From assembly GCA_014529385.2 (NCBI GenBank), contig CM043951.1:108010469-108074468 (forward strand): a stretch of DNA of 64,000 nucleotides, written 5' to 3'. Of the stretch, positions 11,351-22,140 are shown piece by piece. The DNA is from Adiantum capillus-veneris (taxonomy: Eukaryota > Streptophyta > Polypodiopsida > Polypodiales > Pteridaceae). Position numbers and translations under genes: made by a program. How positions within the stretch are numbered: the stretch's first letter is position 1; each line of letters starts with the position of its first letter. The notes under the pieces were generated by a model that saw only the letters and a list, made by a program, of their open reading frames with translations, made no database searches and had not been told where the DNA came from.

Positions 11351-11879
11351 GTTTATCACAATGATTTGGTTTTATCTTCCATTGTTTGTGCTTCTCATGA
11401 TGGTCAGTGTTTGCTTCCCATCAGCTCTCATTGTAGTGTCCGGGTGTATGACAAACCACATCACCAACTAGTGAGAACCCCCTCTACATTAAAAGCCTAC
11501 ACATTTGACATCACTGCTTACATTAGCAGATGCTCTCTCTGAAGCCAGGCTACAAACTTTGTATCCTCTCACTCATTATCATCATTAGCCCACTTTGCAC
11601 TCATCATTGGCATCTAGTTTGTTAATCAATCCACTTTTGGTTTTTTGCTTTCAATTTCTCTCTCTAATCTCTTGTAGTTAAGTCACTAATTATGCCATGA
11701 ATGGCTCACTCTTGTTTTTGTCATAATGCAATTCACTTTCATGTGGTGTCAGAGCCAATGGTTCACACCTAGGCCTATTTAAATCACTTATTATTACCCT
11801 ACCCTCTCTCTAATTAGCACTCTAATCAATTTTGATAAGAAATTCTTGGGCATGTTCTCGAATTTTCTCATTGAGCCAT

Positions 11880-11908
11880 TACCCTTCGTATTCATTTGAA
11901 ATTGATTA

Positions 11909-11945
<37 letters not shown>

Positions 11946-11991
11946 TGCTCCTTGAGCCACTACCCTTCGTGTTCATTTGAAATTGATTTGG

Positions 11992-12024
<33 letters not shown>

Positions 12025-12040
12025 CGCGCGTGTGTAGGTA
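11880..12040. repeat. Tandem duplication of about 85 bp ending in (TG)n
   Basis: The phrase ACCCTTCGT then TTCATTTGAAATTGATT occurs twice, at about 11880 and 11962, and each copy runs into a TG tract (11914-11942 and 11992-12016). The second continues into (GC)n/(CG)n at about 12017-12031. Confidence 0.85.
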
Positions 12041-13721
12041 ATTGCATTCACATTAGCATTTCCACCGAACCTACTCAATTTGAGGCCACGAAAGCACACT
12101 TGATTTTACAATTTGGAGAATTGTTTTCATGTGTGTGCATAGTCCTTGTTCAAAGCTTCCCATAGTACCTCTCCAAGTTTGAATCAACCATGGTTGTCAT
12201 TTTAATTATTCAATTAATATTTTAGATTTAGTGGATTTAGTCTCTGGGATATCTGTAGGTCTAAGCCTCGAAAGGTGCATGTGTGTGGCTTTGAGCCTTT
12301 AATGCCTACCTAACACCCATTGAAGTCTCACAATCATTCTATTTGAAACTCATGCTCTTAAGGTCTGTGGTGAAAAGAAGCTCCTATTATTAGCAAGTCA
12401 AAGTTCACCTTGTCCACTTGGCCACCCGATGGACCCCAGACCCATAGGTAAATCATATTGCATAAGGCATCAAGTCCACACGCATCGCTACCTCTACATA
12501 ACCACATTGTGCTACCTTGAGGTGCCCATGGCTTCTCAAATTGTTCCAGTGCTCAAGCCCATCCTCATCACAGGCTTCTCAAGTGTTGCACTACTCAAGC
12601 CCATCCTCTCACAAGCTTTTCAACTACTCCAGCACTGAGGGAAGAGCCACAGAAGCTCATCATCAACCTGAGCATCAAGCTTGAAGTGCCATAATCCCCA
12701 ATTAAGCTAGCTTATTATAATATATAGTATCATTTATATTGTGTGCTATAGTCTGTCTTCGATTTGCCATTGCTTTACAATAGCTCTACCAAGCCATTGA
12801 GAGATCACAAGCTTACATACATTAAGGCCCATTAGGGCATCATAATCCTCAAGCTATTAAACTACTACAATTTTCCAAATCTGCTTGAACCTCATTGTTT
12901 TCTTAGAGAATTGCAATCGATTATTTGAGCTGAAGTAGCAGCTCTTTTGTCAAATAATTTGAGCAATATTATAGCGGGTGTCATCAAGCCTAATTGAGTA
13001 TCATCGAGCTCAACCACTCTCAACAAACAATCTCACCAAAACTATTCGCAGCCTCATTGTTTTCATAGTAACTCATATTTTCTCTCGGTATAGCCAACAT
13101 TCCCACGCAGATGCCAAAGGGCATATCTAGCCTCGAGCTCTTACTTAGAGCCCCTTTCCCACAAACTGAAAGGCCAAAAGGTAGCTCTTCACGGGGAGGC
13201 TTCCCACAACATTAGAGAAAAAACTTTGTTGTGCAATGTATGCGACATTGAATTTTAGATTAGCAAGAGCCTCACTGGCACCTCACACCATGCACTTACA
13301 CAAAAAAGATTTTGCATTTGGTACAAAACTCTCCACATTCACATTTGCACGGACACAAAACGATCATTTTCGGCTTCATAAAGATGAAAATTTTTGTACA
13401 AGGATTAGACAATGCCAACCAAAAGTTGGTAAGACCATCCTCACTTGCACACGTTTGCAAAAAATTTGACTTGTACGCCATTCCATGATTGACATCTACT
13501 TTGACCAAACACTTTGAGGGGAGAAGAAGCATTGACCACAAGGACACTTTGAGCCGACATTGGCAACACAACAAAATGACAAAAGCAGTTGTATATTTTG
13601 AAGTAGGCTTCATCTTTTGGCTCTCTAGGATAGACGTTTGACTACTATACCCTAGATGACAATCTCTAGGGGAGGACATTTTGCATCTGGGTGTTAGACA
13701 CACACGGGGAGCCTTGTTGGG

Positions 13722-13860
13722 TGTGTGACAAACCGCACCACCAACTAGCGAGAACCCCCTCTACATTGGAAGCCTACACATTTGACATCACTTCTCACGG
13801 GGATCCTTGTTGGGGTGTGCGACAAACCGCACCACCAACTAGTGAGAACCCCCTAACACC
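13722..13860 (+). repeat. Internal repeat of about 90 bp (GACAAACCGCACCACC)
   Basis: Two neighbouring copies start near 13727 and 13820, related to one copy near 11451. All contain CACCAACTAG, then GAGAACCCCCT. They sit inside the second LTR-like segment. Confidence 0.85.
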
Positions 13861-14106
13861 ATATTAGAGATTTTGAGACTTTCAAGCCAATTTGGGAATC
13901 ACCAATGTATTAAATATTTGTTTATATGGACAAATCTCAAACTATTTTTTAAGGCCAACTCCTTCCACAAGGGTTAGTGTCAATCTCTTTCTCTAATCTC
14001 TTATAATTAACTCACTAATTATGCCACAAACGGATCACTCTCATTTCTGCCATAGTGCAATTCCCTTTCATGTAGTTGTGGTCAATCTTTGTGACTGTGT
14101 CAGCTT

Positions 14107-14111
14107 CTTTC
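14107..14111 (+). other. Target site duplication (left), CTTTC
   Basis: The five bases CTTTC directly precede the copia 5' LTR and recur at 19301-19305 directly after the 3' LTR. A perfect 5-bp duplication is what copia integrase makes. Confidence 0.9.
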
Positions 14112-14425
14112 TGTTACACTCACGTGTCCCTCGGATAGTTTTGATGTGAACCGTTTCCCTATACATGGGCACTTTTTACTCTAGTACTGGTTAGAGGTTT
14201 TTTCCCCATGTAACCACATATACACACTATATGCATGTGTGGTGGTACGTTGTACTTAGGGAGACTCGTATCTTTTTCTCATACTTACACTTGAACTTCT
14301 CATAACAAAGTGAGGGAGCTTCAAGCTATCAATCTTCTTGCTGTGTGTGTGTGCATCTACGGGTGTGTGTGTGTGTGTGTGTGTGTGCGTATCTATAGCT
14401 TCCCTCACTCCCTTCTTCACCAACA
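14112..14425 (+). repeat. copia 5' LTR
   Basis: Begins TGTTACACTCACGTGTCC and ends CAACA, with TG...CA termini. It contains a (GT)n tract at about 14363-14388 that is longer than the matching place in the 3' LTR. The start of any transcript should lie inside, but I cannot place a TATA box with confidence. Confidence 0.95.
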
Positions 14426-14426
14426 A

Positions 14427-14441
14427 TGGTATCAGAGCAGG
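14427..14441 (+). other. copia primer-binding site
   Basis: TGGTATCAGAGCAGG lies one base after the LTR. It is the classic plant complement of the 3' end of initiator methionine tRNA, which primes minus-strand DNA synthesis. Confidence 0.95.
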
Positions 14442-14724
14442 CTCTTTAGCTCCCACAAGCATTCTCCTTCCTCCATACCTCATATTAGGTTTTGCAGGAG
14501 GTGCAGCCTCGGGACAGCTAGTCACCGTTTTGCTCGCCACGGGTGCTCCGGGTGTCCGTTTTGCTCAACATAGGACTCAAAACGAAGCTAAGAACGAGTA
14601 CTACGCAATGATATCATGAATCATCATTTCTGGACACATTAAGGCTTTGCTGTAACAGCATTTATAGGTTTGTAGATTTTCTGCAGGTTTTGTCGTGAGT
14701 TCATTTCTTGCCAATTTATTGTTC

Positions 14725-16368
14725 GTGGGTGCTATAGCAAGCAACAATGACTTGTTTGGCATGCTTCAAGATGAGGATAAGATTGATGGGACCAATTATC
14801 CGATGTGATCTTACATGATGAAACATGTTCTTGTTGCAAAGCAACTATGGAACATTGTGGCGGATGTAGACAAGAGACCTGGCAGTTCTACTTCTACTGT
14901 TACAGATGCAAGAAGCTCTTCAACACTTGTTTCTTCATCTTCTCCACCTACACAAGATCAGCTTAGATGGGATGGAAAGGATGCCCAAGCACATGCTTTG
15001 ATTGCTCTTTCCATGAAGCGTCATATTGTTTCGCACATTCGGTCTTGCACTTCATCCAAGCAAGCTTGGGATGTACTTGCTTCTTTGTATGCCGGGCGCA
15101 ATGAAGCCTGTGTGGCTTACTTGAGTAAGCAACTTGAGGAAATGCATATGGCTGAAGGTGAGTCCGTTGATGTGTATGTTACAAAGATTAAGGATTTGAA
15201 AGAGCAATTGGCAAACATAGATGAGATTATCTCGGACAATTCTCTCATCTCCACTTTGCTTAAAGGGTTGCCAGATTCTTCTCAAAGCTTTGCTACTACT
15301 CTTCGTTTGGTTGCAAAAGGAAATCCCAACATGTATACTTTTGATGAGGTTGTGTCACTTCTCTTGCAAGAAGAGCAATCTAGAATGAATAGAAGTGGTT
15401 TGATTCAGGGAACTCAAGCACTTGCTATCTCTCAAAGAGGTAAAAGCAAGTCCGGACCAGCTTTGGGTACATCAAAACCAAAGCCCCAAACTCCCTCTTC
15501 CACTAATTCTTCTAGTGATGGTAATTCACAAAAGAAGAAGAGATGCAAGTATTGTCGGAAGTCGGGACATACCATTGAGAAATGTAGAAAGCTTACAAAG
15601 CGTAATGATAAGAAGAAGCAATCGTGCATGTCTATCATTGAGAGCACGAGTAATGCAAAGGATGATGAAGCTAATCTTGCTCAAGATGTTTGGGCTTGTT
15701 TTGTTACATGCACATATGATTCTTCATTACATTCTACATGTATGACAGTGTGTGAGGCTGATCTTGATTGGTACTTTGATAGTGGTGCTTCCAAGCACAT
15801 TACATCATGTAAGAAGTTTTTTGTGTCCTTGCAAGATGCACCAAAGAGGGGACATGTTGTTTGTGCAAATAATGCCTCTTACCCTATCATTGGAGTTGGG
15901 AACATAAAGCTTACGGCTGCAAATGGGGGTGTTGTGACTCTCAAGAATGCCTTGTATGTGCCAGGCATAAAGAAGAACTTGCTTTCGGTTCCTACCATTG
16001 CCTCTTTGGGTCTTCATGTACATTTTGTGGACGTTAAATGTATGGTTCATGACTTCAGCAATGGTGATGTTATTGTTATGTCTGGGACATTATGCAATGG
16101 CTTGTATCGCATGGATACTTATGAGAGACATGCATCAAATGTCTTGCTTGTTCGTACTCCTTCTATGGCTGAAACAGAGTTATGGCATGCACGTTTTGGT
16201 CATTTAAACTTCAATAGCTTGCTCTATTTACAAAAGCGTGATATGGTTGTTGGTTTTCCCACACTTGACTCCATTGAGAAGCATGCTTGTGAAGGTTGTT
16301 TACTTGGCAAAATGCATCGTGCCTCTTTTCCGAAGGATGGTTCTGTTCATGCTACAAAAAAATTATAG
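14725..16368 (+). pseudogene. copia gag, protease and start of integrase
   Basis: The frame starts upstream of the first usable ATG. A TGA at 14806-14808 interrupts gag between Met and SYMMKHVLVAKQLWN, probably a former Trp. After it runs a 517-codon open stretch: UBN2-type gag (HIRSCTSSKQAWDVLASLY, YVTKIKDLKEQLANI), zinc knuckle CKYCRKSGHTIEKC (15544-15585), aspartic protease (WYFDSGASKHIT, 15769-15804, with intact Asp-Ser-Gly), and the gag-pre-integrase HHCC finger (LWHARFGHLN, then CEGCLLGK). It ends at a TAG at 16366-16368 just before the integrase core. The protease and knuckle are intact as read. Confidence 0.95.
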
Positions 16369-17035
16369 CTTGTACACAGTGATGTATGTGGTCGTGTGAA
16401 GACTCCATCTTTTGGAAAGTATGTATATTTTGTTACCTTCATAGATGATGCTACTTGCCATACTTGGGTGTATCCATTGAAAGCAAAGCATGAAGTTTTT
16501 GCATGCTTTAAAAGCTTTGTGACTATGGTTGAAAATTTCAATGGCAGCAAACTTATTACTCTTCGCACAGATTGTGGTGGGGAATATATGTCGCATGAGT
16601 TTAATGTTTTTCGTTGTGACAAAGGTATTATGCATCAATGTATTGTGCCATATACACCTCAGCAAAATGGTGTTGCCGAGCGTAACAATCATACTCTCTT
16701 GGAAATGGCACGTTGTATGGTTAAAGGAAAGCATCTTCCTGATAAGTTTTGGATGGAAGCGCTCATGTGTGCAAACTATGTTTTGAATAGATGTCCCACT
16801 AAAGCTTTGAGAGTTTTTACGCCTTATGAGGCTTGGAATGGTCAAAAGCCAATAGTGAGCCATATTCCTGTGTTTGGTTGTTTGGCATATGCTCTTGTGC
16901 CTTCATAACAACGTCACAAACTGCAAAACAAGGCTATAAAATGTATCTTTGCGGGCTATAGTGCTGAAAGTAAAGGTTATCGTTTGTATCATCCATTAAT
17001 GGACAATATTGTTGTAAGTCGTGATGTGGTATTTT
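16369..17035 (+). pseudogene. copia integrase core
   Basis: The frame continues after the TAG with the catalytic core: VTFIDDATCHTWVYPLK (first Asp), TLRTDCGGEYMSHEF (second Asp), then PYTPQQNGVAERNN (Glu), so the D-D-E triad is present. The C-terminal part (NRCPTKAL, TPYEAWNGQKP, HIPVFGC) runs to a TAA at 16906. After that the frame reads FAGYSAESKGYRLYHP, the usual end of the copia integrase, until a frameshift near 17033. Confidence 0.93.
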
Positions 17036-17036
17036 T

Positions 17037-18146
17037 GCTGAAAATTCAGCTCATCCCTTGCTTGAATGTAAAACGCAGCCAACTACACAATATATGTTTG
17101 ATACACTTATGTCTTTGTTTCAAAGTGGTACATTGGATAATGACCATGTAGAGCAGCCAAATGAGGTTCAAAGAGCTGAAAATTTGCATCCAAACATGGC
17201 TGAAAATCAGCATGAAGTTCAGCCCATTGATGATGTACAAGTTGATCATGAATTACATAAGGAACGCACCTCTATTAGGGATGCATAAGCAATGCAAAGA
17301 TGGTTGAAGCAAACTTTACAAGATAGTAAGTTGAGTGCTCCTTTTCATGGTAGAACAAGATCATTTACTTGCCATGTATCGAGTGATTTTGTGGATGTAG
17401 CTCTCATTGCAACAGCATGTAATGAAGAACCACTATCTTTTGAAGATACATCTGAAAATGAGGAGTGGATGGCTGCTATGAAATCCGAATTGGATTCGAT
17501 TTCCAAGAATGGTACTTGGGAGTTATGTGACTTACCTAAAGGTAAGCATGCAATCGGTACTAAGTGGGTTTACAAAGTCAAGCGAAAGTCTAATGGTAGT
17601 ATTGAACGCTACAAAGCGAGACTTGTTGCAAAAGGTTATGCGCAACAATATGGTATTGACTATGAGGAGACTTGTGCGCCTACTTCACGCATGACTACCA
17701 TTCGTACTGTGGTTGCATTGGCTACTCATCGTGGTTGGAAAGTGGATCAATCAGATGTGATAACTGCATTTTTGAATGGTGACTTACATGAAGAGGTTTA
17801 TGTCAAACAACCTCCTGGTTTTGCCATTAAAAGTCAGGAGAATAAAGTATGTCGCTTGGGAAAGGCTTTGTATGGACTTAAGCAAGCATCACGTACATGG
17901 TATGAGAAGATGCATCGGCACTTGATTGCTCTTGGTTTCCAATGTAGTTCGATTGAGAACACACTTTATGTACGCAAAGATGGCAATGACTTGATTGTGC
18001 TTGTTCTTAATGTTGATGATATGCTTTTGACTGGGTCATGTGAGATGAAAATTGAAGAACTAAAGGCTGATTTGCAACAAGCTTTTGCGATCCAAAAATC
18101 TTGGTCATTTGAGCTATTATCTTGGTATCCAGTTTGTTTCTGTTGA
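17037..18146 (+). pseudogene. copia reverse transcriptase
   Basis: After a spacer with a TAA at 17286, the RT begins at about 17460: WMAAMKSELDSISKNGTWEL, GTKWVYKVK, RYKARLVAKGYAQQYGIDYE. It continues with QSDVITAFLNGDLHEEVYV (first catalytic Asp), LGKALYGLKQASRTWY, and the YxDD site read as NVDDM (18009-18023). The Tyr of YVDD is replaced by Asn, which should impair catalysis. A frameshift near 18092 ends this piece, and the next frame picks up at NLGHLSYYLGIQF. Confidence 0.94.
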
Positions 18147-18960
18147 GGGGGGTATTATCATGCATCAAGAAAAATACATTGAGAAGCTGCTTCATCGTTT
18201 TGGTTTTGAGGATTGCAAGTCCATTTCAACTCCTGTTGAGACAGGATTCAAGTTCTCAATTGAGGATTGTGATGATGCATTTGACACTTCTCTCTACCAA
18301 CAAGCTGTGTGATGCTTTATTTATCTATGCAACACTCGGCCAGACATACAATATGTTGTTTCCCAGTTGAGCAGGTTTATGCATAGCCCCAGCGCTAAGC
18401 ATTGGCAAGTTGTGAAGTGTGTCTTTAGATACTTCAAAGTCACTATGAACTTTGGTGTCTTCTATGGTAGAGATAATCAGCTATGCTTGCATGCATTTAT
18501 AGATAGTGATTGGGCTGGTTGTTATGATACACGAGTGTCCACTAGTGGCAGTTGATTTCTTCTTGGAAAATCATGCATATCATGGTTGAGTAAGAAGCAA
18601 CCAACTGTGGCAACATTCAGTTGTGAGGCTGAGTACAGGGCAACATTCACGGCAACGGTGGAGTGTGTATGGCTCAGACGTCTCTTTATGGATCTATGCA
18701 TGAAGCCACATGAGTCTATGACCATTTTCACTGACAGTCAGAGTGCATTGGCAGTTGCGAGGAATCCAGTGTTTCATGCTCGCACAAAACACATTGAGGT
18801 GCATTATCACTATGTCAGAAAGAGGCTACATGCAGGAGATACTGATTTGGCATATGTACCTATGCAAGACAATGTGGCAAACTTGTTCACCAAAGCTCTT
18901 CCAAGGGAAAAGTTTGAAGCTTTTCGCAAAGCTTTATGCTTGTTACCATGTGGGGGCTGA
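18147..18960 (+). pseudogene. copia RT end and RNase H
   Basis: The frame continues the RT (YIEKLLHRFGFEDCKSISTP), with a TGA at 18310 and a second at 18553. RNase H is clear: DSDWAGCYDTRVSTSG (first Asp), SCEAEYRA (Glu), TDSQSALAVARNPVFHARTK (Asp, then the Lys-His-Ile helix), ending in DNVANLFTKALP. It finishes at 18960, just before the polypurine tract. Confidence 0.93.
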
Positions 18961-18992
18961 TCTGTCACCTCCCTGTACATGTTCACATCATT

Positions 18993-19007
18993 CACTCCAG
19001 GGGGGTT
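18993..19007 (+). other. copia polypurine tract
   Basis: A run of six G after CTCCA ends two bases before the 3' LTR. It primes plus-strand synthesis in this element family. Confidence 0.8.
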
Positions 19008-19300
19008 TGTTACACTCACGTGTCCCTTGGGTAGTTTTGATGTGAACCGTTTCCCTATACACGGGCACTTTTTACTCTAGTGCTGACTAGAGGTTTTTTC
19101 CCCGTGTAACCACATATACACACTATACGCATGTGTGATGGTACGTTGTACTTAGGGAGACTCGTATCTTTCTCTCATACTTACACTTGAACTTCTCATA
19201 ACAAAGTGAGGGAGCTTCAAGCTATCAAGCTTCGGTGTGTGCATCTATGCGTGTATGTGTGCGTGTCTATAGCTTCCCTCACTCCCTTCTTCACCCAACA
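19008..19300 (+). repeat. copia 3' LTR
   Basis: It matches the 5' LTR end to end except for about a dozen substitutions and a shorter GT-rich stretch. It begins TGTTACACTC and ends CCAACA, followed by the CTTTC target duplication. Confidence 0.95.
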
Positions 19301-19305
19301 CTTTC

Positions 19306-20599
19306 CCCCCAACCAGGTTTTATATGAGAATTTGATCGCCTATGCCTCCGTCTGGCTGCATATGTGGTTTCAGTTTGAACTTTGGCCTTACCTTTTCTTG
19401 CCAAATGATGGGAACCGTGTGAGTAAGAGCATCTTTCAACTCTTTTTGAATGTCCTCTATAGGAATGCACTTCATATGTTCTTTGTTCCTCACCACCTCC
19501 AATACCCTGGATTCCCTTCAGTTTCCTTGTTTGGAGAGTGCAACCACTTATCATCGTATCCTTGTTTTGATTCCTATGCCATTGTGATGATGTGGTCTTG
19601 AATTTTTATAAGCATTGTAGCAAGTTTCCTTTCTCATGTTGAGCATTGTACGAATATTGTGAATGGCTAACTGACTCTGAACTCTAACTGGGAGATTGGT
19701 TCATGTCAAGAGACTTAGCTCACCATCGTGATTTCCAAAATGGAATGAGTTGGATCTCTTTTATAGCTATTCCAAAATTAGACTCAAAGTATCGAATGAC
19801 TTCATATGATCAGATAAGGTATTCAAACTTCATATGACTAGATGATAGATTGAGACGCCAACTAACTTGACATCAGATTAGATGAATAAAAGAACATTGG
19901 GAAATCCCTTTATCCTGACTCTCATTATATACAACTTTGGTTTGGATGTATATATCTTTGTCTTAATTGCCTATCATGAGCGAGGATTTTGGGAGCTACA
20001 TAGACTCACACATATGTGCCAATGAGGTGGATCATCCTAGGGTCCCCTACTCCCATGCATTACCTCGTGTGCCTTTATACCATCTTCTTATTGCACAAGC
20101 AAGGATTACATTCTCACGTTAACAACCTCCATTTCTCAAAAAGAGTACCAACCTACCACGACACACTTAATAGACTAGGAGCACTTCCCTGTTCAAGATC
20201 CTACCTCATTTGATCCTCACAGCTGCATTGGATGGGATAATAAATTTTTCATGTGTTTGATGATAGAGTTGCAAAACACATGAGTGCATGTTCATAGTGG
20301 TGGTATGAAAAATCGTTCACTTAAGGCATGGAGCAAGTGGCCCACCAAGGAGCAAATAGATGAGGAGGTTGCTCTTCAAGTCGAGTGCACACTCGCATAA
20401 TTTGAGTCATATGAGATGGTGGACTTGGATCTTTTCAATTGGTACGAGAAAGCTATAACCTCTAGAGTTGAATTCAAATGGAGCAATGGCTTCTAAGTTG
20501 AAGGTTAGTTGAAAGGGGTGTGGACATTCGTTGCTTTGAAAGAAGGGCGATATGCTCAGAGGGTGTTGAGGATTGCCTGATGCCATGAAGTTGGATGCA
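19306..20599. other. Unassigned stretch right of the copia element
   Basis: This is the continuation of the pre-insertion sequence. On the minus strand at 19320-19502 is a 60-codon open piece (EDIQKELKDALTHTVPIIWQ) with no family I recognise. The rest has many stops in all frames. Confidence 0.5.
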
Positions 20600-21470
20600 A
20601 ATGGAACATTTTCCAGAGGAGAGAAATTAGAACCTTCTTAGTGCTCTTCACTTGCCCATTTGCTCTGGGGTAGTGTGAGTAAGACTTGCGATGGAAGATC
20701 TTGCAGTTGCTCAGTAGTGTCGAGATCAGCTAGTTGACAAAGTTACCACCTCGATCACTAATGATCTCAAGGGGGGGTGCAAAACTGCAAAATATATTCT
20801 CATACAAGAACTTTGCCACAATGTTGCATGTGCAGTCATTGGTGGCCAATACCTCTACCCACTTGGTGGAAATAATCTATAATGACTAGAAGATATTTGT
20901 GATTACCTGGTTGATTGGGGAAGAAATTGGACCAACAAATTCTAAACCCCATTGTTCAAAGGGCAACCATGCCATTGACACTTGTAAAGGATGGTTGGAC
21001 TGCCTACTAGGTTTAGGTGCACAACACTAATAGACATCACAAACCTTCACATGAGCAATTGCATCCATAAACCAGTTTGTAGAATTTTTTGTGTTGTGAT
21101 GTGACTAGGGTAATGACCACCACCAATGGAACCACTGAGGGCATCTTCTAAAATATGCTCTACTTGATGGAGGAGAGACACATCTGTGGAACACACCATC
21201 TGGTCTAGACTTGTAGAGTTGATCTCCAATCAGAGTAAATGGTCTATACTTTAATAGTAGTCTTCCTTTTTGCAAGGGAGAGGCTTTTTTTTTGTATAAG
21301 CTGGTGGAAAACAAATCCAAAACATCACCATATCATTCCAGTGTAGTGTTGACTTTGAAGAGACTGTTATCTAGGAAGTCATCCTCAACACCTATAGCTT
21401 CTTCACTAGTTTATAGTCAAGAGAGGTGGTCAGCCATGACATGATGCTTCTCAGGACAAAGAACTACACA
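20600..21470 (-). pseudogene. Ty3/gypsy integrase remnant (gypsy-2)
   Basis: Minus-strand translation with stops gives the gypsy integrase order: CHVCQ-like finger remnants near 21000-21050, then QWGLEFVGPISPPNQ at about 20920-20965. IDYFTKWVEVLATNDCTCN lies at about 20835-20890 and LYENIFCSFAPPLEIISDRG at about 20755-20815. SYSHYPRANGQVKS lies at about 20635-20675. The second catalytic Asp is visible, and the position of Glu reads as Gln/Val in the decayed NGQVKS. Sequence at 21047-21470 is probably the RNase H to integrase linker of the same element. Many stops make it dead. Confidence 0.75.
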
Positions 21471-21527
21471 AAATCAAACTCTTGAAATATGAGTAGCCAC
21501 CACCAAACCTGGCCTACAAAGAAGATG

Positions 21528-21740
21528 TCATTTCTCTTTGCATTGCTTTACATAGGGTGCAAAGTGAACCCAAATGTCAACAGGTGGTTCAATGCAATCT
21601 CCCATGTATGTGCCAACACCAAACAAGTGCTCCTTGATGCCAATTGCATTTCCATTAAAGACATGGCCACATGTGTTGCATTTAAGCTTAGATATAGTTT
21701 TACCACGATGAAATGCTTGCACATATCCCCACTCCTTTCC
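21528..21740 (-). pseudogene. BED-type zinc finger fragment, hAT transposase-like
   Basis: A 64-codon open piece reads KLKCNTCGHVFNGNAIGIKE, then HLFGVGTYMGDC. The spacing C-x2-C, about 14 residues, H, then Cys fits the BED zinc finger at the N-terminus of plant hAT transposases (KC.YC...F.G...RIK.HL.G....C). No catalytic core or hATC dimerisation domain follows within the next kilobase, so this is a fragment. It could also be a domesticated BED exon, but the surroundings give no support for that. Confidence 0.55.
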
Positions 21741-21830
21741 TCACACCATATTCTTTGACTTTGAGCTTTGCTACTACTTCCTACAATATGCATGGGCCTT
21801 ACAATTAGTTTTTCTATTTATAAAAGTGAC

Positions 21831-22140
21831 ATAATTAACCAAGCGCATGTAATTCTTGTAAAATTACAATGCAATTTAGGGATACTAGGGTTTAAATTCT
21901 AAACAACATTTACCAATTACATTGATGTATGAGGATACTAGCCTACTTGGAGGTAAAAGCAAGCTAACTCATCAACAAGTGCTATAATTAACTAAGTGCA
22001 TGTAATTCTCATAAAAAGCACAATGCAATTTAGGAAGACTAGGGTTTAGAGTCTAAACAACATTAACCAATGGAAATTGACGTATGAGGCTACTAGCCTA
22101 CAGGCTACTTGGAGGTAAAAGAGAGCTAACTCATCAGCAA
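21831..22140 (+). repeat. 153-bp tandem duplication
   Basis: The segment starting ATAATTAACCAAGCGCATGT (21831) recurs at 21984 with about 10% differences, in direct tandem. Both copies contain TAGGGTTTA and ACTTGGAGGTAAAAG. Loosely related phrases ending in AACAACCAAGAG recur at about 22470, 22540 and 22590, suggesting a wider degenerate array. Confidence 0.85.

Larger units (their letters stand above)
11425..14078 (+). mobile_element. Possible non-coding LTR element (LARD/TRIM-like)
   Basis: Two related segments in the same orientation, at 11425-11743 and 13691-14078, share both their beginnings (ACAAACC then CACCAACTAG, GAGAACCCCCT, GCCTACACATTTGACATCAC) and their ends (CTCTCTAATCTCTT, CACTAATTATGCCA, then GCAATTC then CTTTCA). 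The first is followed by TGGTGTCAGAGCC (11745-11757), close to an initiator-Met tRNA primer site. The second is preceded by a purine run (CTAGGGGAGG, 13665-13676), a possible polypurine tract. The 2 kb between carries no recognisable gag or pol. The middles of the two segments differ, and the second holds an internal 75-bp duplication. The LTR reading is inference. Confidence 0.4.
14112..19300 (+). mobile_element. Ty1/copia LTR retrotransposon, structurally complete but coding-dead
   Basis: The element has a 5' LTR of about 314 bp (14112-14425), a primer-binding site, gag-pol in copia order (gag, protease, integrase, RT, RNase H), a polypurine tract, a 3' LTR of about 293 bp (19008-19300) and a perfect CTTTC target duplication. 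Outside a GT-tract length difference, about a dozen mismatches by hand count, mostly transitions, separate the LTRs, so the insertion is fairly young. The frame carries six stops (14806, 16366, 16906, 17286, 18310, 18553) and two frameshifts (near 17033 and 18092). It could move only with help from another copy. Confidence 0.96.

Noticed and set aside
13296..13703. 135-codon minus-strand ORF with several Cys
   Set aside because: No family pattern, and it lies inside the putative non-coding LTR element; Cys placement fits no known finger.
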